Shown: piece by piece, positions 57,934 to 64,000 of the stretch | Position numbering within the stretch: the first letter of the stretch is position 1 | How the letters are laid out: each line of letters opens with the position of its first letter | Assembly: GCA_947579665.1 (NCBI GenBank) | Contig: OX388348.1 | Coordinates: 13,330,001 to 13,394,000, forward strand | Direction: 5' to 3' | DNA length: 64,000 nt | From: Sympetrum striolatum | Lineage: Eukaryota; Arthropoda; Insecta; Odonata; Libellulidae | Notes under the pieces: model-generated | What the model saw: the letters and a program-made list of their open reading frames with translations, nothing else | Told to the model about the DNA's origin: nothing | Database searches by the model: none | Position numbers and translations under genes: made by a program

Positions 57934-58183
57934 CCGGCTAACACGAAATCTGGTTATCATAAAAATCGGAGATTAAAATATCCGGTGTAAACGATATGCG
58001 GTTAATGAGATATCCGTTTACACGAAATATACTTCATATAAAAATTCTGTTAATACGAAACCCAATTAATAAGAAATCCATTTAACACGACATGCATAGG
58101 TTTCATCTGGTTTACACGACATGTGGTTAATGCGGCTCATACCAAATTCGGTTTATACGAAATCGGGTTATAACGAAATCCAT
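57934..58183. repeat. Degenerate tandem array, 16-bp unit
   Basis: About fifteen units follow the pattern CCGGTTAACACGAAAT. Examples are CCGGCTAACACGAAAT, CCGGTGTAAACGATAT, GCGGTTAATGAGATAT, CCATTTAACACGACAT, CTGGTTTACACGACAT and CGGGTTATAACGAAAT. Lengths vary from 13 to 17 bp. ACGAAAT or a one-base variant recurs with a regular period. The array is old and has no spacers, so it is a minisatellite and not a CRISPR. Confidence 0.85.
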
Positions 58184-58399
58184 CAACGCAACCTGCATAA
58201 GTTCATCCTATTCGTGATAACCAATCCCCACCGTATCATTGTCACGAGACGGAAATTAATTTTGACTCCAATAAAGCAGCCCAAAAAATTCTACGAAATC
58301 CAGATCACTCCAGGAGTCAAAAAACCTACTTAAGTTTAGGAAAGAGTAGAAAAGTGCGAAATGAGTTCACCGATCTCCATAACCCCGGGTAGAAAACCC

Positions 58400-58960
58400 C
58401 TGAAAATCCTCCATCACACACACTCCCAGACCCTTAACAAAGTGCGAGGGCGAAGCTTTAGCGCGCCCTGCTTCGATTAAAACCCCTGCACGGCGACATT
58501 ATAAAAGGGTTATTTTTCCAGGCTGCTCCTCTTCCAACTTTTGCACACTCCGCAAACATTAGGGGAAAGAGAATTTCTCACCCAGATTACGTGCTGATGA
58601 TTACAGTTTCTTGAGCAAACATTTAAAAGGGGCGAACACGACAAAGCGCTCTTATAGTATGCAGTCGGCCGATGGCGTATTTCATTCAGATCTCCCCCAT
58701 CGCTCTGTGTTTGTGATTACGCCCGCGTCAAAGCGTGTCGTCAGCGATGTTTAAGCGACGGAAGCGAAAACCTTAGCGCTTTTTTGGGGCTGAAATATAA
58801 GGAGTGTTGGCTTAGATAATACGGAGTCTGGATGCTAATGCGTAAAGATATTCCGCGCGATCTCGTTCCTAGATGGGGTTAGTGCCGTAAGTTTTGGGGT
58901 TCTTTGAGTGCTACGTGGGTGTTAACTTTCATTCGCAAACGCGGAATTGGTTCAAGTTTT
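58400..58960. other. GC-balanced, CpG-containing, repeat-poor patch
   Basis: CG dinucleotides are dense at 58440-58500 and 58660-58800. No frame, hairpin or shared repeat was found. It is a candidate regulatory or untranslated region. Confidence 0.42.
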
Positions 58961-60134
58961 GGAATTACCGTCTATCTGGGTGCGCGGGGAAGAACTGGGT
59001 TAGATCATTTTGAGCAGACATTCTTGATTCGGGATTGTTTCTTGAGATGATGCTAACACACAATACACAATTATGGCAAGATTCTGAAAAAGGAGTGACT
59101 AAGAATAGGTAAAATATATTCTTAATCAAGTAAATAAACAGATGGAAATGTGACATATGAACTCATGAAACCCCAAAAAAGCAAGGCATATAAACGCTAT
59201 CTAGGTTCAAGTGTTACGTGGATTAGGTCTCCCATGAGGCCAAATATGTGTGTTAAAGAATGGACAAGAAATTATTTTTGTAATTTTCGAGCATAACTCC
59301 TTTACAGTTGAAATGAGTTCCAAACTTCCGACCAATTTTTTATCCTTACAGATCTACTTTTACTAGAGCTTCCATAAATATCTGCATTATTACTTCATAC
59401 CTTGTGAAGTACCACGATATCAACGCCTCTATCATTTTTCACTAACAAACTTTTTCATTTTAAATCATCATCAAATTTTAAGTTACTAAAAATCGAAAAA
59501 TTCCATTGAATAGGGACCGTTGAGAGAAATGAATCTATGGAAAGGTAGCACTTTTGCATATCAAAATTTTAAGTTGACCTTATGGTTTACATAAGGAAAT
59601 AATTTGTAATCATTTTCATTTACACAACAAACAGACTTCTCGAGGTGGCAAGAATTCATTGTCCCAATTTTGGAATCTTTTCTACCATTATCAATTAAAA
59701 AAGATTAAAGGTTAATATTTCATCTCGTTTTTCGTACTTACACTTTGTAGATATAGTTTTCGAATTTCCTTTTGAATGATTTCTACTTCTTTCCGAATTT
59801 CAATCATTGACTCCATGCATTGCTTCAGTTGTGAAACACCAGGGTCTTAAACCGACCATGAATACCCCTGTGCACACTTCTATTATTAATTTTAATACTT
59901 AACATTAAAAACAAAATATGAGAGTATAAATAGAAACGTTTATGGTTACCGAAACTTTTATATTACGAGGAAAAACTGTAAAGAGAGAAAGAATCTCTAT
60001 GAAGTTGAATATAAATTCAAAATGTAGTGTGAATAAATACTTTATATTGGAAAGGAAATATATCACAGTATTGAAAACTGGATAATTCTAGTAATGGACC
60101 AGTTGACTTAAGCAGCTATTGTGTATGAAGTATT
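58961..60134. other. AT-rich non-coding DNA, nothing recognised
   Basis: No shared repeats or convincing frames. Confidence 0.5.
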
Positions 60135-60240
60135 TTGGTTGGTTCGTTGGTGCCTCACCCCCTCTGAAATAAGCTACTAAATGTTTGCAGAAAGGAGTGA
60201 GGTTTACTAGGCAAAATGAGGAGTGAAGTAGTTTGAGAAG
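60135..60240 (-). repeat. R1 dispersed repeat, 3' end fragment
   Basis: Plus-strand blocks are TGCCTCACCCCCTCTGAAAT, GGAGTGAGGTTTACTAGGCA and AAATGAGGAGTGAAGTAGTT. They match the reverse complement of the ends of the copies at 9470-9795 and 47068-47235. Confidence 0.72.
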
Positions 60241-60339
60241 CTAAAAAAATAGCTTGATAAGATCCATTAGTAAAGGCAATGATAAAAAGCTTCTTTATTG
60301 GGAACCAAAGAATTGAATGAAACTAGTGTAAGTTCAATC

Positions 60340-60780
60340 AATGGACCTCGTATTCCTTTATCCACGTATTTTATGTAATGATCCAAACACTGAAGACATC
60401 ACTTCCTTCCTTTCGAGTCCCCTTTACCTAAATCCACTCCTGATTTTCCCTTTCCTCCACTTTCACTCCTCCTCAGCTCATGTGTCCTCCAACAAGACAT
60501 CCCTCCAACGTTTCCATCCTCCACGCACCGACTACTTTCATAACCCCCCTCACACATTATTAATGCTTTCAACTCGCTCTCCACGTATAGAGGGAGCCTT
60601 CACACCCTTCTTATCTTGGCCCCTCCTTCACGCCCCGGGCATCTCCACTGCCCCTCCACTGAAAGGAGAACAAAGCAATGGTAAAAGGATGGAGTGGCCC
60701 AAGGTATGGGTCTTCACGGGTGCATTAAACATAAAAGAAGGGGGCCGTAGGGGGCAAGGATTCATTTTTTCCTTCCTTCT
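60340..60780. other. Pyrimidine-rich tract with a long low-complexity frame
   Basis: A 191-codon plus frame (60341-60916) is open, the longest in the window. Its first half is the product of C+T-rich sequence (many Pro, Ser, Leu and Phe). The frame then runs out of register into the flanking repeat and the LINE fragment at 60889. It is therefore not a gene. Confidence 0.6.
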
Positions 60781-60781
60781 C

Positions 60782-60888
60782 CACTCCCCTGAAGTCCTTT
60801 CCGCTTTTTATTATTTTCTTTTATCGGAGGATCCGTTGCCATCTATTTATTCAAAGCATCGCCTTAACAGTTGGATCCGCATGTTTTG
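60782..60888 (+). repeat. Long direct repeat, left copy, flanking a LINE
   Basis: Blocks shared with 61779-61892 are CACTCCCCTGAAGTC-like, CTCCGCTTTTT-like, CGTTGCCATCTATTTATTCA, CAAAGCATC, GCCTTAAC and ATCCGCATGTTTTG. The copies sit at the two edges of the LINE block 60889-61778, like an unusually long target duplication. Confidence 0.75.
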
Positions 60889-60984
60889 CACTATGGGTGC
60901 GAATCGTGGACTTTAAGCAAGAAGGAAGTCAAACGTTTGGAGACCTTTGAGATGTGGGTATGGCGAAGAATAGAAAAACTAAGT
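60889..60984 (+). pseudogene. LINE reverse transcriptase ORF fragment
   Basis: The frame reads HYGCESWTLSKKEVKRLETF, then EMWVWRRIEKLS. This is the YGCETWTL...FEMWVWRRM segment of the same LINE type as at 61165-61735. It starts exactly where the flanking repeat ends. The following 180 bp (60985-61164) no longer reads as LINE protein. Confidence 0.8.
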
Positions 60985-61164
60985 TTTTCATTTCATCAGT
61001 TAAAATTAGGTGTCAATGGACCGAGATAATTTACCGCAGGATTCCTGTGAAAGTATTATCTTTACATGGTATTAAAAATTATTTAATGTTCTTACTATGG
61101 CTATTTTTTTACTTTTAATTTTTTTTACTTTTAAACTTCGACCTTTATCAAGCGAAGGGAATTG

Positions 61165-61735
61165 ATGATCAAACCTCTTGATAAAGGAATCAGGAAGAGA
61201 TTGGTAAAATCCTTGGTTTGGAGTGTGTTGCTCTATGGGTGCGAAACGTGGACTTTAAGAAAATTCAAACGATTGTAGACCTTCGAAATGTGGGTTTGGC
61301 GTAGCATGGAGAAAGTAAGTTGGGTTTATAGGAAAACGAACACGGAGGTGTTAGAGACCGTTGAGGAGGAGAGGGCTTTAATTGACGTGATTAAGCATGT
61401 TCAGATGAAATGGGGAGGGGATCAAATAAGGCCTATTAGGTCTTTATTAAGGCCTGATTGAGGATGAAAATTCTCTTCTTCCATCTAACCTGTCTTCAAT
61501 GATATTAAATGCATAAACAGTTTTGTATAGGTGAATAGAAATAGAGGGAAAACTTTAGAAGAAGTGGATGTAAAAAAACCTAACCTAAATATTGAGGGGA
61601 GAGGGACTGGTGAAGACTTTAATTGAGGGTGGAATCCAGGGTGAAAAACAGAGGGGAAGACAAATGCAAAAGATGTTGAATGACATAAGGAGTGAGGTTA
61701 GCTATAAGGAATTGGCGCTTAATGGGGATTTTTGA
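61165..61735 (+). pseudogene. LINE reverse transcriptase C-terminus, interrupted
   Basis: The first part (61177-61417) reads LDKGIRKRLVKSLVWSVLLY, GCETWTLRKFKRL, a TAG stop, then TFEMWVWRSMEKVSWVYRKT, NTEVLETVEEERALI and VQMKWGG. The second part (61592-61735) reads LRGEGLVKTLIEGGIQGEKQ, then MLNDIRSEVSYKELALNGDF and a TGA. The usual WIGHVLRGEGL motif is split between them by about 172 bp of unrelated sequence. The internal stop and the insertion make it inactive. The conserved 3' untranslated end (AACCTACCAAAAGTAGAAC) continues to about 61778 and matches 4945-4963. Confidence 0.88.
61418..61591. mobile_element. Small insertion within a LINE fragment
   Basis: The sequence from ATCAAATAAGGCCTATTAGG to ACCTAACCTAAAT has no LINE counterpart. 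It separates the WIGHV and LRGEG parts of one motif. Its middle (CTCTTCTTCCATCTAACCTG, and GAAGTGGATGTA) resembles 63868-63950 at low similarity. No TIR or clear target duplication was seen. Confidence 0.55.
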
Positions 61736-61778
61736 GTATACATGAACCTACCAAAAGTAGAACACTCATGAATGTCTC

Positions 61779-61892
61779 TACTCCCCCGACATCTTCTCCG
61801 CTTTTTTTCGGCGGATACGTTGCCATCTATTTATTCATGCGAGTGCAAAGCATCACTTGTTAGCCTTAACGAGTGAATCCGAATGTTTTGTT
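61779..61892 (+). repeat. Long direct repeat, right copy
   Basis: This is the right-hand partner of 60782-60888. It includes CTTCTCCGCTTTTTTTCGGC, CGTTGCCATCTATTTATTCA, GCAAAGCATCACTTG, TTAGCCTTAACGAGTG and AATCCGAATGTTTTG. It is slightly longer than the left copy through small insertions. Confidence 0.75.
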
Positions 61893-62077
61893 TCCTGTTT
61901 TTTTTTTAATTTTTGTTTTAAGTTGTCCGCGGGATTTGGATGCAAAGCGTCCGCGGACTGGGTGGTGAAACACGGTTGCAAATGGAACATCAATTAAGCT
62001 GGTCCCGACAACGTTATCTGATTTCTGCGGGGTCAATCAGTAGGTGCTTTCGATCACTAGTGAGATTTCATCTACAT
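61893..62077. other. Non-coding DNA, nothing recognised
   Basis: GTCCGCGG occurs twice (61925, 61950), near TTTGGATGCAAAGC. No other structure was seen. Confidence 0.45.
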
Positions 62078-62283
62078 CATAGGTTCCCAAAATTTTTTTC
62101 CTTTCAATTTTCCGTGGACCCCCTGTATTGCCAAATATTGAACTTTTCTGTTAAAAAGCAAAATCTGGTTTTCATTTGATTGTATTATCTTTTAAAATGG
62201 GATTGTTGGCTTCTAGAAACTCTTAATCACTCAAAAATTGAAATAAATCTTGGACCCCACATGGACCACTTTGAGAACCTATG
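62078..62283. mobile_element. 206-bp hAT-type MITE with 8-bp target duplication
   Basis: The left end is CATAGGTTCCCAAA and the right end TTTGAGAACCTATG, reverse complements with one mismatch. ATCTACAT flanks the element on both sides (62070-62077 and 62284-62291), the 8-bp duplication expected of hAT transposases. Subterminal GTGGACCCCC and TTGGACCCCACATGGACC fit the GGTTCTCAAA...GGTCC style of many animal hAT ends. The interior is AT-rich and non-coding. It inserted into the edge of a family G copy. Confidence 0.93.
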
Positions 62284-62520
62284 ATCTACATCTACGTATG
62301 AATGTATGCCGCTTTTCGGGGTGTGGCAGGGGTTGCAGGCACCATGACTCTACTTCCATAATTGGTTACTGTGGCGTATCGTATGCGGAAATAATGAATT
62401 CTTTAAACAACTAGCTCTATTTAGCGTTTCAGTTTGACAGTCTAAAACCGTAGTATTAAATCTTCTAATTTGATCGATGTTTGGGTATTATTTCTAAGCA
62501 TCCGTTTTCGGTACCAGCGA
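62284..62520 (-). repeat. Family G dispersed repeat, inverted copy
   Basis: The plus strand reads CATCTACGTATGAATGTATG, then CCGCTTTTCGGGGTGTGGCA and GGGGTTGCAGGCACC. Its reverse complement carries the CCTGCCACACCCCGAAAAGC segment seen at 53730-53758. Further blocks (ACTCTACTTCC, TATCGTATGCG) give weak support out to about 62520. Confidence 0.6.
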
Positions 62521-63829
62521 TTTTCTCCCTTTGACTATGAGAAAAATGTGTGATTTGTATGTTTACATAGTGCATCTAAACATACAAATCTCACAGCATT
62601 TTTTAAAAGTGTTTCTCTCTTCCTGACAAAATTAGCCCAACAAATAAAAAATGTACCATTTGATCACAAAATGGGGTTAAAATTTGAATTTCCCCATAGA
62701 GTTTAGTTACTTAATGTGTAGTTATCGATATCTATCGTTATAAACGAGCTATATCGAAACGGATTGATGCTCTACATGAGTGATTCCTGGGTAATATTCA
62801 TGTATTTCCCCAACCAAATACATTTCAACAAACACTCTAATCACTACAAACGAATACACTAACATTAATCACGCATTTGTAACCGATTCCTTTTAATCAA
62901 ATTGCATGCACCCCAGTGACCATTTGTGCGGAATTTTCGTACGATGCAACTAATAAATCTATATTTTTATCGTCAGATGGAGGAACACAGCACAGAGGTG
63001 ATCTGAACGAGACAACTCATTCAATACGAAGACAAATGCATAGGTTTTCATTCTATGAACCTTTACTAATGACTAGAAAAATTGGAACGCACTATAGCAG
63101 AAATTTTCCTATTACTTCTCGTCGATGTAAAAGGGAGAATGCGGAATTAAACCTTTGCTTGTATTTTCTTTCTTTTTAAGAGCCCCATTCTGCACTAAGA
63201 TACACCTGGGTAATTCTCACTGATGTTTGAGCTCACAATTCTTGACAAAACGTCAAGGTGTCAACGTTTTGCTGCTCCTTACACAGTATGCATGCTCCAG
63301 AATATATCTAACATAAAGTAACTTAGCTTGCGGACTTTCCTTGTCTCCTACTAACTATTCTCACGACAAAAGTCCCTTAAATGTTTGCCCAGATATGTAA
63401 CGGACGTGAGCAAAGGTCCTTCTCACTTTTTTCTTTTCTGGGCTGCAGGGAAATAACTGCGAGGGCTTGGTTCTACGAAGCTGCGCCATTATAGTCAAGG
63501 AAGATTTCTAAGTAGCAATATTTCTGAATTACTTCTGTGAAATAGATATATGAACCATGTAATCTAACTTTACAGTTCATAATTTAAAAAATCAGAAAAA
63601 CAAAAGCTGAATAATTTAATTTTTCCATAAACAGTGGACACTCGAAATACAAATTGGGTGGTACTCAAAAACGTATTACGCAGCCATCATGGCGTGCAGC
63701 CTAAAAATAACTTTGGATGTGGGGAACCCATTTTAATTCGTGAGGACCACCTCAAGATATTTCACCGACTTTACAGTTCGTCACTGATGTTACCAGAACA
63801 AAAGTAAAGAAGTAATTAATACTTAAAAA
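62521..63829. other. AT-rich non-coding DNA, nothing recognised
   Basis: A short inverted pair, GATTTGTATGTTTA (62552) and TAAACATACAAATC (62577), forms a 14-bp stem hairpin. The 87-codon plus frame at 62916-63179 is unrecognised. No shared repeat was seen. Confidence 0.5.
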
Positions 63830-63960
63830 AACGTGTCTTAATTCAAGCGATATTGGAAATAAACGTCTCATCTTCCATCCAACCCGTCGTCATAAATTAT
63901 ACAATAACTAAATCAAAGAGGCAGTTTGAGAACAAATGAGAAGAATCGTGGATGTAGAAA
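63830..63960 (+). repeat. Weak match to the insertion at 61418-61591
   Basis: CGTCTCATCTTCCATCCAAC, then CCGTCGTCATAAATTATACA and GTGGATGTAGAAAT, resemble blocks in the insertion within the LINE at 61418-61591. The similarity is modest, so common descent is plausible but not certain. Confidence 0.35.
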
Positions 63961-64000
63961 TCCTAAGAGATTCTTAGGGAAAAAATATCCATTGCAGGAA

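Noticed and set aside
57934..58183. Tandem array considered as a CRISPR
   Set aside because: Units are directly adjacent with no spacers, and the DNA is clearly eukaryotic in character.
60341..60916. Longest plus-strand frame in the window, 191 codons
   Set aside because: It lies in pyrimidine-rich DNA, encodes a low-complexity peptide, and its end runs out of frame across a repeat and a LINE fragment.
1..64000. A previously undescribed gene system such as a defence or biosynthetic cluster
   Set aside because: No set of adjacent intact genes exists in this window. All recognisable coding sequence is transposon debris.

Overview
This window looks like intergenic or intronic DNA from a large, AT-rich animal genome. 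An arthropod, most likely an insect, is the best guess. The grounds are decayed non-LTR retrotransposon proteins of a type common in insects, a mariner-type transposase remnant, tRNA-derived SINE heads, short foldback and TIR elements, and the complete lack of bacterial-style gene packing. No long open reading frame, operon, ribosomal RNA or CRISPR array is present. I found no exon of a host protein-coding gene that I can defend. The longest stop-free frames (up to about 190 codons) are unrecognised and lie in low-complexity or GC-balanced DNA, so I did not call them genes. The species cannot be named from the sequence alone.

What can be supported is a dense set of mobile-element remains. There are five fragments of the 3' end of one LINE type (4842-4985, 4996-5373, 23296-23556, 60889-60984, 61165-61735). 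A 552-bp TIR element at 16083-16634 has 125-bp arms and carries the broken C-terminus of a mariner-type transposase. A 206-bp hAT-type MITE at 62078-62283 has a perfect 8-bp target duplication. An 81-bp Tc1/mariner-like MITE lies at 7241-7321. Several foldback elements (3469-3640, 4536-4603, 25652-25765, 51347-51467) share a CGAAACCGGT cassette. A 290-bp palindrome at 34286-34575 has a solo arm at 24055-24215. One dispersed repeat (here R1) occurs at least nine times on both strands, and other families (called G, H, T, S and DR here) occur two to four times each. Four tRNA-like or SINE-head sequences are present. All family names are mine, based only on comparison within the window.

Tandem DNA includes an (AG)n run at 2764-2810, a pyrimidine-rich minisatellite at 11360-12050, a 159-bp satellite dimer at 49941-50450, and a strongly decayed array of 16-bp units at 57934-58183. 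The minisatellite and the satellite dimer are both split by copies of the same retroelement-like sequence (family S).

Between the repeats lie patches of GC-balanced, repeat-poor DNA (for example 2090-2680, 10441-11250, 15011-15730, 35701-36420, 40700-41300, 50500-51130, 54040-54560, 58400-58960). They stand out from the AT-rich background and are the best candidates for conserved regulatory DNA or unrecognised untranslated exons. The patch at 10441-11250 is the most CpG-rich and ends in a good splice-donor match. Nothing in the window suggests genes working together as a system; its content is the layered history of transposons and satellites.
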